Shown here in pieces: positions 53,124-60,965 of a DNA stretch of 64,000 nt. Location: NCBI RefSeq assembly GCF_002982115.1, contig NZ_CP019980.1:3232001-3296000 (forward strand), in the 5' to 3' direction. The stretch comes from Lysinibacillus sphaericus (lineage in GTDB: Bacteria > Bacillota > Bacilli > Bacillales_A > Planococcaceae). Position numbers and translations under genes: made by a program. The first letter of the stretch is position 1; each line of letters opens with the position of its first letter. The notes below the pieces were generated by a model that was not told the origin of the DNA, searched no databases, and was given only the letters and a program-made list of their open reading frames with translations.

Positions 53124-54002
53124 ATGAAATCAAACATTCAGTTTATTTTATCCATGGTCATTTTCGGTACAATTGGTTTAGTAGTACGAAATATTGACCT
53201 ATCTTCGAGCGAAAGAGCTTTGCTAAGCAGTTTTATTGGATGCTTGTTTTTAACAATCGTCTTTTTTATTTTGAAGAAAACAATAGCATGGCAGTTGGTA
53301 AAAGCGAATGCTGTCATTTTGGTGTTTTCTAGTATTGCCTTGGGGGGAAATTGGATTTTCCTTTACCAATCCTACGACTATACGACAATTGCCAATGCAA
53401 CACTTGGCTATTATTTTGCGCCCGTGTTTGTCATGCTTCTTTCTCCATACGTACTGAAAGAACCATTGTCTTGGAAAAAAATTGTTTGCGTTCTGGTTGC
53501 GATTACCGGTTTAGTATGTATTGTCGGTGAAGGTCTAAGTGCATCAAAAACTGATGATCTTCTTGGACTTTTTTATGGATTAATTGCCGCCGCTTTTTAC
53601 GCTATATTATTGTTATTAAATAAATTCATTCACGATATAGAAAAACTGGAACTGACGATTATTCAGCTTGGAACTACCGCTGTACTTCTCTTGCCTTACG
53701 TTTTGTTAACGTCCGGTTTTGATATCGTAAAAGTATCTGGTTCATCCATTCCTTTTATTTTAATTTTAGGGATTTTTAATACGGGGATTGGATTTTGGCT
53801 ATTCTTCTCGGGTATGGAGAAATTAAAGGGGCAAAGTATTGCCATGCTCAGCTATGTTGATCCCTTTGTAGCCATCTTGATTTCCGCTTTTATTCTACAA
53901 GAGCATATGACAATGCTTCAAATACTTGGGGGTATATTACTACTAGCCTCAACTTTTGTTAGTGAAATAAAAACGAAATCACTGAAATTTATAAAACACT
54001 AA
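53124..54002 (+). CDS. EamA/DMT family exporter
   Basis: A 292-residue drug/metabolite transporter with ten helices in two EamA halves (about 1-135 and 145-285); P-Y-V-L-K-E-P-L-S and S-A-F-I-L-Q-E-H-M-T are the conserved ends of each half. Relatives export amino acids, metabolites or drugs. Its ribosome site is the target of the leader-peptide attenuator, so expression is probably induced at translation level by whatever stalls the leader. Start ATG with GGAG at six bases. Confidence 0.88.
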   Translation: MKSNIQFILSMVIFGTIGLVVRNIDLSSSERALLSSFIGCLFLTIVFFILKKTIAWQLVKANAVILVFSSIALGGNWIFLYQSYDYTTIANATLGYYFAPVFVMLLSPYVLKEPLSWKKIVCVLVAITGLVCIVGEGLSASKTDDLLGLFYGLIAAAFYAILLLLNKFIHDIEKLELTIIQLGTTAVLLLPYVLLTSGFDIVKVSGSSIPFILILGIFNTGIGFWLFFSGMEKLKGQSIAMLSYVDPFVAILISAFILQEHMTMLQILGGILLLASTFVSEIKTKSLKFIKH

Positions 54003-54014
54003 ATGAAGAAGACA

Positions 54015-54045
54015 CAGTGGGAAGTATTGATTTCCCACTGTTTTG
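54015..54045 (+). terminator. Rho-independent terminator
   Basis: CAGTGGGAA / TTCCCACTG with an eight-base loop and TTTT, after the EamA stop. Confidence 0.8.
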
Positions 54046-54066
54046 ATGGAAATAACTTGATTGAAA

Positions 54067-54807
54067 CTACCACGTTAAATCATGTAAAAAAGCAAGTATA
54101 TCCTGGTTTATGTCATGCAGATCTAACCCTAATGTCATCAAATGTTTAGAGTTTGGATACCCTTTTATTATTTTATGCTGCGACATAACGTTGTGAAAAA
54201 TAACTTCGGCACTTTCTTTATACAACGGATCATCCAATGCACCATACATTATTCGAATAGGTGCTGTAATCAATGCCAACTTATCCATTGTTACATCAAT
54301 TAACTGTTGAAATTCCACCAATGTATGATTAGGCAAATTTTGTAGAAGGGCCATTTCCATATTTATTTGGTCCTCGTTTTTTCCTTCGAGTCGTTTGTAT
54401 TCCTTTGCATAATAAAAGGCGCGCTTTTGAAGAAATAAAGCTTCCCTATGTCTTGGTACGGACATTGTCACAACACCATTTACCTCTAATTCTTGAGCAA
54501 CTTTTAAGGCAAACACGCCACCAAGAGAAAGGCCGATTACCGCTATTTTTTCATACCCTTCATCCTTCAACAACTGGTAAGCTTCTCGTACATCCTCCCA
54601 CCAATCACTCGGTCCAAACGTCAGCAATTCTTCTGCTGGTAAACCATGTCCTTTGTACAAAGGTGCATAACAAGTATAATTGTGCTGTTGCAAATACTTT
54701 CCTAGCTTTTTCATATCCATCGTATTGCTTGTAAAAGAATGTAATAATAAAACCGCTTGCTTTCCACCTTTATAGAAAAAAGGCTTAGGTGGTACAATGT
54801 TCATCAT
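54067..54807 (-). CDS. Alpha/beta hydrolase, carboxylesterase (Est30/YvaK type)
   Basis: A 246-residue esterase. The nucleophile elbow G-L-S-L-G-G, an Asp in G-A-L-D-D-P-L-Y and a His in S-K-H complete the triad. V-L-L-L-H-S-F-T-S-N holds the oxyanion turn. Length and motifs match the small carboxylesterases of Geobacillus (Est30) and YvaK. It hydrolyses short or medium carboxylic esters in the cytoplasm; the physiological substrate is unknown. Confidence 0.88.
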   Translation of the reverse strand: MMNIVPPKPFFYKGGKQAVLLLHSFTSNTMDMKKLGKYLQQHNYTCYAPLYKGHGLPAEELLTFGPSDWWEDVREAYQLLKDEGYEKIAVIGLSLGGVFALKVAQELEVNGVVTMSVPRHREALFLQKRAFYYAKEYKRLEGKNEDQINMEMALLQNLPNHTLVEFQQLIDVTMDKLALITAPIRIMYGALDDPLYKESAEVIFHNVMSQHKIIKGYPNSKHLMTLGLDLHDINQDILAFLHDLTW

Positions 54808-54888
54808 AATAATTGAATCCCTCGCTAAAATATACTTTGACGTTCACATAAAGTATACCATCCAAAATAGTCGCAAATTACCACGAAC

Positions 54889-55338
54889 TCAGCTTCTTAG
54901 AACTGCGGAGAAATTATCAAATGCATGTAATACATCATCACCTAATGGATGACCAAATTCTTGTTCTTTTAAAGGTAATATCCCTTCCTTTTCAAGTTGC
55001 TGTAGATAGCTTAAAAATGCGCAAGAAATAGCTTCCATATAAGCCTTTAGCTTAAATTGATATGTATCTGTACGTTGTGGATAATGGCCTACATGTTCAA
55101 TAAAAAGATTTTGACCATCACTTGAAAATAAATAATAATCAGCATTCCCGTGACAATCTAGCTGTGCCTCGCTGATTTCACCTTTATAAAGTGCCGATAA
55201 CGTTATAAAAAAATGCGGAATTGCTACAAAGCCTATACCTGATTGAAAACGAAATAGCTGCATATCATCGGAAACGTCGAATTGTATATCTCCACCGCTC
55301 AGTCGAATATCGATACAACATTTATAATTACCATCCAT
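54889..55338 (-). CDS. Hypothetical protein
   Basis: A 149-residue protein with a beta-rich first half (I-D-I-R-L-S-G-G-D-I-Q-F-D-V) and a helical second half, no signal peptide or membrane helix. I do not recognise the family; single-domain immunity or stress proteins can look like this. The ATG at 55338 follows GGAGGT by about seven bases. Confidence 0.55.
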   Translation of the reverse strand: MDGNYKCCIDIRLSGGDIQFDVSDDMQLFRFQSGIGFVAIPHFFITLSALYKGEISEAQLDCHGNADYYLFSSDGQNLFIEHVGHYPQRTDTYQFKLKAYMEAISCAFLSYLQQLEKEGILPLKEQEFGHPLGDDVLHAFDNFSAVLRS

Positions 55339-55410
55339 AAATCCTACCTCCAAAAAAGAAAAGGACCAAAGAATGGCCCTATTCCTTATTCAACTACTCT
55401 ATCAAACTTG

Positions 55411-55860
55411 TTACTCTACTATCTTGATTACTGCCATTTCCTTACCGAATCTATCCCCTTCATCCATAAATCCTAAACTTGTATATAAATGATGGGCTTC
55501 TAAATTTTCTGGATGGTAACCTACAATTATTTTCTTTGCATTCGGTAATTTAGCCATCTCTGAAAGCATTAACGCAGTTGCAACTTTTCCAATACCCTTG
55601 CCCTGAAAAGTCTTATCGACCATTATTCGATATATCCAATAGCCATCAAGTTCTTCTTGAACGGAATTGTACATTAAAAAGCCAACCACTTTTTCATTAT
55701 CATAAATAGCATATGGCTTTAAAGTAGGCTCAAACTTTGATTGGGCAATTGAAATTGCATTGGATTCCATGAATTTTTTTTGCTCTGGTGATACTTGTAA
55801 TTCACAACAGTCATACCAGTTTTCTGCATTTAATTCGACAATTTGGACATTTTGTTCCAT
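55411..55860 (-). CDS. GNAT acetyltransferase, spermidine/diamine acetyltransferase-like
   Basis: A 149-residue GNAT. Y-R-I-M-V-D-K-T-F-Q-G-K-G-I-G-K binds acetyl-CoA, and H-H-L-Y-T-S-L-G-F closes the fold. W-Y-D-C-C-E-L at the start and N-A-I-S-I-A-Q-S-K are like BltD-type spermine/spermidine acetyltransferases. Polyamine substrate is plausible. The second ATG is used: GGGG lies nine bases before it, only three before the first. A possible leader peptide and competing hairpins precede it. Confidence 0.75.
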   Translation of the reverse strand: MEQNVQIVELNAENWYDCCELQVSPEQKKFMESNAISIAQSKFEPTLKPYAIYDNEKVVGFLMYNSVQEELDGYWIYRIMVDKTFQGKGIGKVATALMLSEMAKLPNAKKIIVGYHPENLEAHHLYTSLGFMDEGDRFGKEMAVIKIVE

Positions 55861-55866
55861 CTTCAT

Positions 55867-55925
55867 TTTCCCCTTTCATTTTTCGGGGAAACGCTAAATA
55901 ACTTTGTTAGTAAGGCGTTATCCCC
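55867..55925 (-). promoter_or_regulatory. Competing hairpins in the GNAT leader
   Basis: Minus strand: segment 1 GGGGATAACGC (55915-55925, inside the leader ORF) pairs with segment 2 GCGTTTCCCC (55885-55894) with one bulged base. Segment 2 can instead pair through TTTCCCC with GGGGAAA (55867-55873), the GNAT ribosome site. The two states exclude each other. Confidence 0.45.
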
Positions 55926-55960
55926 TTGTAACCATTCACATTTAATCTCGTATTTTCCAT
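55907..55960 (-). CDS. Possible leader peptide, 17 aa
   Basis: An ATG with AAGGAGG seven bases upstream opens 17 codons ending 41 bases before the first GNAT ATG. The peptide ends K-G-I-T-P-Y. Its late codons form one arm of a hairpin that competes with sequestration of the GNAT ribosome site. Support is structural only. Confidence 0.4.
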   Translation of the reverse strand: MENTRLNVNGYKGITPY

Positions 55961-56064
55961 ACTGAACGCCTCCTTAACAATTGCTGTTCTTCACACTTTT
56001 TAATTATACCTTTTTCCACTAAAAACCTTTTATATCAAATTTCCATTCCTAGTCAGCTCGAACA

Positions 56065-56307
56065 TTAGTAAACATCAATTTCAATGGAATCCCACAATTC
56101 CTTGATTAATTGACCATCCAGTTTAATCTTTCGAAGTAAATCTTCAGCGTCTTCGCCAATTATTTCACTCGCTGAATCATAGAATTTCCAAAACATAAAC
56201 TGACCAGTTCCACGACCTATATAGTAATTTTCTTTTTTATAAATGAAATGAATTTCTCTCCCCATCGTTAGATCATGCAGCAAATCTGTATAATTGTAAT
56301 CTTTCAT
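56065..56307 (-). CDS. Hypothetical 80-aa protein
   Basis: An acidic, soluble 80-residue protein (Y-T-D-L-L-H-D-L-T-M-G-R-E-I-H-F-I-Y-K) with a beta-hairpin-like middle and a helical end. No named family. It overlaps the stop of the preceding 59-codon membrane gene (ATGA), so it is part of a small operon. Confidence 0.55.
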   Translation of the reverse strand: MKDYNYTDLLHDLTMGREIHFIYKKENYYIGRGTGQFMFWKFYDSASEIIGEDAEDLLRKIKLDGQLIKELWDSIEIDVY

Positions 56308-56483
56308 AAATCTTCATTCTTTAAATGTTTGGCATTTATAAAAAAGGCTGTGCCAATTAAAAATAATCCTAGACAAATGAACATAGCTATCCCCGAATAT
56401 TGATCTTGCAATATAGTTGTGCTTATTAACATAACGACCATCATTAGTACAAGTGCTCCATATAAGCCTTTAATATACTTCAT
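56304..56483 (-). CDS. Small two-helix membrane protein, 59 aa
   Basis: An ORF of 59 codons with an AAGGAGGAAT site and two hydrophobic helices (residues 8-27 and 31-50) joined by a short polar loop (Q-D-Q-Y-S); the tail is charged. It overlaps the 80-aa gene by four bases and follows the 146-aa membrane gene by 32 bases, forming a three-gene operon of unknown function. Confidence 0.6.
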   Translation of the reverse strand: MKYIKGLYGALVLMMVVMLISTTILQDQYSGIAMFICLGLFLIGTAFFINAKHLKNEDL

Positions 56484-56515
56484 TAGTTATTCCTCCTTAT
56501 CCAACACATGGATTG

Positions 56516-56956
56516 CTAAAGTTTCTTGCGAGTTTGAGAAAAGATAAAGAATACGACAAATAAAAACGCTAAAATCCCCAAACCTTTAAAGATATAGTGT
56601 ATATAGCTTTTTTTGTAAGTATAGGGGCCTTCTCGGAAGGCTTTGATATACTGATTGTCTCCAACTTGGACGGCAATTGTATCATCCGTATTAATACCAA
56701 CAATTGAATAATATTTCGTCCCTATTGGATATACATTTGAAAAGTTCCCTCCATATTGTTCCATATCGGAATACTTCGTGACTTCTCCAATTTCTTTATC
56801 AATATTATTTACATTTTCATCGCTCATCACATAAATATAATTGTCCCAAACAACGAAAGGATATGCCCAACTTGTTGCGTTTGCTTTGCATGGAAAAATG
56901 GCTATAACTAGCATACTTACAATAACTACAAAAGAAATAATTCTTCTATAACTCAA
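56516..56956 (-). CDS. Hypothetical membrane protein with extracytoplasmic domain
   Basis: About 146 residues: an N-terminal signal-like helix (I-I-S-F-V-V-I-V-S-M-L-V-I-A-I-F-P), an extracytoplasmic beta-rich domain of about 85 residues, and a C-terminal membrane helix with a short R-K-K-L tail. I do not know the family. The start is uncertain; a TTG at 56956 after a GA-rich box is preferred over an earlier TTG. First of three tightly spaced genes. Confidence 0.5.
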   Translation of the reverse strand: MSYRRIISFVVIVSMLVIAIFPCKANATSWAYPFVVWDNYIYVMSDENVNNIDKEIGEVTKYSDMEQYGGNFSNVYPIGTKYYSIVGINTDDTIAVQVGDNQYIKAFREGPYTYKKSYIHYIFKGLGILAFLFVVFFIFSQTRKKL

Positions 56957-57113
56957 GTGCTCCACTTCCTCACTCAAACGTTTGCCTAATTTGACGTTGC
57001 CAACAGAAAGAAAGTTACAAAATATTCCACATTAAAACTTATTGTGCCCCTAGTTAAGAACTGACTGCCTTGGCAACTCCATAGAACACCATTGTTATGT
57101 ACCATTTATTGCG

Positions 57114-58076
57114 CTATTGATAATGTTTAATATAATTTCCCTTTTCAAAAATTTCTTTCGCACTTAGAGCAATCCATTCCTTTGGCGTTATATTTGGGTG
57201 TAAATCAAGATAGGATTTAACCATTTTATAGCCTTCACTGTAACCATAATTTATAGGAAGCTCATTTCCCCCAAAAAGAATTTCTGATGACCTATTTATG
57301 TCTTCACTATCGAGATCTCCTGCAATTTTCGACCAATTTTCTTTATTATATGTTAAAGATAAATCAAATAAGGGTAAATGAATATCAGGATACACTAGAT
57401 TTGCGAACATAACCGCCTTCCCTTCAAATGCTAGATTATCCAGTACAGTAATAGCTTTATCTCCACTTAGGTACTTCTCAGCCCAAATACTATGGTGATA
57501 TTCATGTGCTATTCCTATTCTTAAATAGTCATCCGTAAAACTTTCATGGTATTGGACCAATATTTTATTTGCCCCTACGGTTAGCAAACTTGTATTTTCA
57601 TTTGTAGAAGGGAGGACACATATCGTTGTTACCTTCTGAGAAGGAATAAGATTTGAAGATTTAAAAAGTGCTTCACTTATAATCTTTTCTGTATCTTTAC
57701 TGTCAATTTTTTCGTTTATTTTTTCAATTTCTTCAAAGCGATCAGGGGCAGCATTTAGAACTTGATCAGCCATATAAAGATATTCTGCATTGGCAAAACA
57801 ATCACTATAGATTGGATTAATAACCTCTTCTTTATAAATTTCCAATTTTGATTGCTCTGGGTTACCTTCAACTTTATCTTTATAGTTGTCAAAAAGTTTA
57901 TAGGCATTGACGATTTTAAACTTTTGCTTAGTTTCGGGATGTTCGAATGTGGTAATGATACTTTCAATATTTTGTTTTATATAGGACTTTTCTGTTTGTG
58001 TACACGATGCAAGCAGTAAAATGATGTTTATTAGAATAAATGCAGTAAATATTCCCCTAAATTTCTTCAATAACAT
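57114..58076 (-). CDS. DUF2268 Zn-protease-like lipoprotein
   Basis: A 320-residue lipoprotein. Lipobox L-L-L-A-S-C with Cys at residue 25. A zinc-protease motif H-E-Y-H-H near residue 190 and a downstream Glu in F-E-G-K-A match DUF2268 predicted proteases. The ATG at 58076 follows AAAGGGTGAA; a longer frame adds an unrelated N-terminus. Exposed on the outer face of the membrane. Substrate unknown. Confidence 0.8.
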   Translation of the reverse strand: MLLKKFRGIFTAFILINIILLLASCTQTEKSYIKQNIESIITTFEHPETKQKFKIVNAYKLFDNYKDKVEGNPEQSKLEIYKEEVINPIYSDCFANAEYLYMADQVLNAAPDRFEEIEKINEKIDSKDTEKIISEALFKSSNLIPSQKVTTICVLPSTNENTSLLTVGANKILVQYHESFTDDYLRIGIAHEYHHSIWAEKYLSGDKAITVLDNLAFEGKAVMFANLVYPDIHLPLFDLSLTYNKENWSKIAGDLDSEDINRSSEILFGGNELPINYGYSEGYKMVKSYLDLHPNITPKEWIALSAKEIFEKGNYIKHYQ

Positions 58077-58258
58077 TTCACCCTTTTTAGAAATTAGATA
58101 ACAAATAAATTTTACCATATTTTACATTTATATTTTAGTTTCTTAATCAATCTATTATTATACGGCTATCAGCAATTACATAGTGCTACACCATTCCTAT
58201 CTTTAAATTCTGAAAATTATGTTAAAATAGATAAAGAACACAGCAAGGAGGGTTTTAA

Positions 58259-58732
58259 ATGGCAATTGAAAAAGTACGTGAGCATTTAGCACAGTGGAAT
58301 TTACAACACAAAATACAGGAACTAAGTGAAAGCTCAGCAACCGTTGAAATGGCTGCAAAAGCACTTGGCTGTGAACCAGAGCGTATCGCTAAAACACTAT
58401 CATTTCTTGTAAATGATGGGGCGATTTTAATTGTAGCAGCGGGTGATGCCAAAATTGACAATGCTAAATATAAAGCGATTTTTGGCACGAAGGCTAAAAT
58501 GCTTGCCAAGGAAGAAGTCAATGCACGTATTGGACATGATATCGGGGGTGTTTGCCCATTCGGTATTCATGATGGAGTTGTCGTTTACTTAGATGAATCG
58601 CTTAAACGTTTTGCAACGGTATTTCCTGCCTGTGGCAGTAGCAATTCCGCTATTGAACTTAGCATTCACGAACTAGAAGCATATACACCTTATCAACAAT
58701 GGATTGATGTCTGTAAAGGTTGGAACGATTAA
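58259..58732 (+). CDS. YbaK/EbsC family aminoacyl-tRNA deacylase
   Basis: A 157-residue YbaK/ProX-like deacylase. A-A-K-A-L-G-C-E-P-E-R-I-A-K-T-L-S-F carries the catalytic Lys, and D-I-G-G-V-C-P-F-G and A-C-G-S-S-N-S-A-I-E-L follow. The family removes wrongly attached amino acids from tRNA (Cys- or Ala-tRNAPro). GCAAGGAGG ribosome site; stands alone. Confidence 0.88.
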   Translation: MAIEKVREHLAQWNLQHKIQELSESSATVEMAAKALGCEPERIAKTLSFLVNDGAILIVAAGDAKIDNAKYKAIFGTKAKMLAKEEVNARIGHDIGGVCPFGIHDGVVVYLDESLKRFATVFPACGSSNSAIELSIHELEAYTPYQQWIDVCKGWND

Positions 58733-58745
58733 TAAACTAATATGG

Positions 58746-58799
58746 AAAGTAAAAATCCACTGAGCCTCCTGCATAGACAGAAAGCAAAGTGGGTTTTAC
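58746..58799. terminator. Weak bidirectional terminator
   Basis: GTAAAAATCCACT pairs imperfectly with AGTGGGTTTTAC between convergent genes. The loop is long, so efficiency is uncertain. Confidence 0.5.
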
Positions 58800-58800
58800 C

Positions 58801-60057
58801 TTATTTATAGCCTATAGCTAACCAATGGGAATCCCATTCGGTAATTTGATTGCCTACGCGACAAGACAAACCACACGCGCGATTATCAGCGATAAAAGAG
58901 CCGATGAGCCATTTCTTAGAATGGAAGCCATCCGTCTGTTGAATATTGATGGAAGGCATTTCAACGTACTGCTGGTAAATAAACAAATTATCATCATAAT
59001 GTGTGTAGGCAGATGCATTTGTTTTAGAGCCGTCTCCAGCATAAATTTCTACTGTATTGCCTTCACGAGAATAGACAGGTTTTTTCACAAAAGGCACTCC
59101 ATCTGCTACAAATGGCTCTGCGGACAAATAAGTTGGTAACATGTACTTATTAATTACAGACCGCTCCTCCGCATTAAATAATAGTGGATCATTTTTCCGC
59201 TCCCAAATTAGCCATAATAAAATTTTGGACTGAAGAACATAGGCCGCTGGCGCATTAATAATGGCAAGCTTACGATCTTTTACAAGTTCTAGTAATTGCA
59301 GACCAATTCTTTCACCATCAGATGCTATATCGTCAATTAAAAACTCCACTGGATGTGCGGGGCGATATAAAATATCGATTTTTTCCATAGAAGGTGTATA
59401 AAGCCCTCTCATTACGCTAGGCGTATCTTTAGAAAAAATAATTAGCTTTTGGATAGGTACATATTCAATATCAAATGGGACACAAGTTTTTAAAAAATTC
59501 ACCTGGCAATATTCCTCAAAATCCTCTTCAGCCGTTTTTCCTGTTATAACTATTTTAGGTTTTTTAACATCATGTAAATAATGCATTGCGGCAAAAAGTG
59601 CACCAGATAGCGTTTTTTGCAATGCTGCTACATCATTAGGATTTTCTAGTTGGAAATGCTGACAGAGCTGTTCATTCATTTCAAACGTTTCTTGGACAAG
59701 AAATGGTGTTTCTCCATTCAGTTCTAGACATTTTATATCGCCTTCCTCCGTACAAATAAAATCAAAACGAGCAAGGATGGACTGTTGCTGTAAATAATCC
59801 AATTCGATATAAGGCATCATTTCCGACCGAATGCCAAGGGCAAAAAGCTGTTCGTCTGTTAAATGCTTAAATTGTTTTCCAACTTTTAAAAAGATTTGCC
59901 AAAGCATCTTCGTGGCGTAATAAATCTCGTCTATCTTCTCTTTTTGCAGTTCCATCACATCGTATAAAGCATATTCTAGATCTTCAAAATCAGAAAAGAA
60001 ATTAGGAAATTGCGAATAGAATTTTAGCCGTTGCTTACTATATGTAGCGTGTTCCAT
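58801..60057 (-). CDS. Glutathionylspermidine synthase-like ATP-grasp (YgiC/YjfC type)
   Basis: A 418-residue protein of the GSP_synth family. A-R-F-D-F-I-C-T-E-E-G-D-I-K-C-L-E-L-N-G-E-T-P near residue 95 is the diagnostic metal/ATP region; F-V-K-K-P-V-Y-S-R-E-G is the ATP-grasp loop. Only the synthetase domain is present, no amidase. Such YgiC/YjfC proteins are peptide-ligase-like but unassigned. It starts 24 bases after the YgiB-like stop, forming a pair conserved in many bacteria. Confidence 0.85.
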   Translation of the reverse strand: MEHATYSKQRLKFYSQFPNFFSDFEDLEYALYDVMELQKEKIDEIYYATKMLWQIFLKVGKQFKHLTDEQLFALGIRSEMMPYIELDYLQQQSILARFDFICTEEGDIKCLELNGETPFLVQETFEMNEQLCQHFQLENPNDVAALQKTLSGALFAAMHYLHDVKKPKIVITGKTAEEDFEEYCQVNFLKTCVPFDIEYVPIQKLIIFSKDTPSVMRGLYTPSMEKIDILYRPAHPVEFLIDDIASDGERIGLQLLELVKDRKLAIINAPAAYVLQSKILLWLIWERKNDPLLFNAEERSVINKYMLPTYLSAEPFVADGVPFVKKPVYSREGNTVEIYAGDGSKTNASAYTHYDDNLFIYQQYVEMPSINIQQTDGFHSKKWLIGSFIADNRACGLSCRVGNQITEWDSHWLAIGYK

Positions 60058-60081
60058 CGTGCTTCCTCCTTTTCCAGTCGG

Positions 60082-60810
60082 TTAGGACGAAGACGAGCCT
60101 CCTCTAGAAGCCCCTCCAGAGCCGAAACCTGATTTCCCAGCGTTTGATGAAGAGCTATTATACGAACTACCACTTGAAGAGGAACTAGAACCATTGGAAT
60201 ATGAACGCTGACCGCTCGAATAAGAATTCGTGTTAGTCGAATTTGTATTTGAACCACTAGATGTTGAAGCATTCGAATTCGTATTATTTGATGTAGAACT
60301 ATTTACATTTGAGCTTGAACCACTTGTTGAGGTGCCAGATGACGTCGAAGAAGAACCTCCCGTTGTGATGCCATTTTTCGAGTTTGTAGCATTCGATTTA
60401 TTCGTATTCGTTGTCGATCCTGCCGCGCCGCCACTGTGATTGTTACGCTCCGTGCCATTTTTTAAATTACGACTTTTGTAAATGGCACTACCAATCATTG
60501 CACCCGCAGTAGCATACATTAACCCATTAAAGAAATGCTGTGCGTAATACGAAGAATTTTCGTCTAAACATTCATATGAACCATCATCACTTTCTTGCCA
60601 CTCATCACAAGCATCAGCCATCTCACTGTTATGTACATTTAGCAATTCATCTTCATTCGTCGTTTGGGAATTATTTTCAACCGTATCCGTCGTATTAACG
60701 GGGTCAGACTCCTTCACTACCTCCGTTTCAGCATTACCGCATCCTGCTAGTTGCATCACCATAAACGACGCTGTAGTCACTGCCATATATTTTTTTAATT
60801 GTTTCGTCAT
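60082..60810 (-). CDS. YgiB-like lipoprotein with low-complexity tail
   Basis: A 242-residue protein. Lipobox L-A-G-C with Cys at 24. The conserved part (about 60-120) has A-C-D-E-W-Q-E-S-D-D-G-S-Y-E-C and a hydrophobic Y-A-T-A-G-A-M-I-G-S-A segment, as in YgiB/DUF1190. From about 125 to the end it is almost only Ser, Asn, Gly and Thr, ending in G-F-G-S-G-G-A-S-R-G-G. Paired with the YgiC-like ligase, which might act on this tail. AGGGGAG ribosome site. Confidence 0.78.
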   Translation of the reverse strand: MTKQLKKYMAVTTASFMVMQLAGCGNAETEVVKESDPVNTTDTVENNSQTTNEDELLNVHNSEMADACDEWQESDDGSYECLDENSSYYAQHFFNGLMYATAGAMIGSAIYKSRNLKNGTERNNHSGGAAGSTTNTNKSNATNSKNGITTGGSSSTSSGTSTSGSSSNVNSSTSNNTNSNASTSSGSNTNSTNTNSYSSGQRSYSNGSSSSSSGSSYNSSSSNAGKSGFGSGGASRGGSSSS

Positions 60811-60919
60811 ATTTGTACTCCCCTTATTCTTGTTATCTATTTTACGGATAACTTGTCATTTAGTTTCATTAATTTTACAAATTTATACTTTCAATAGTAA
60901 CAGTATATGATTGTTATTT

Positions 60920-60960
60920 CAAAAAACGCCAGTGCAATAATGCCCTGACGTTAATTTTTT
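60920..60960 (-). terminator. Rho-independent terminator
   Basis: Minus strand AACGTCAG / CTGGCGTT with a 12-base loop then T6, ending the DUF418 gene. Confidence 0.8.
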
Positions 60961-60965
60961 GCTAT

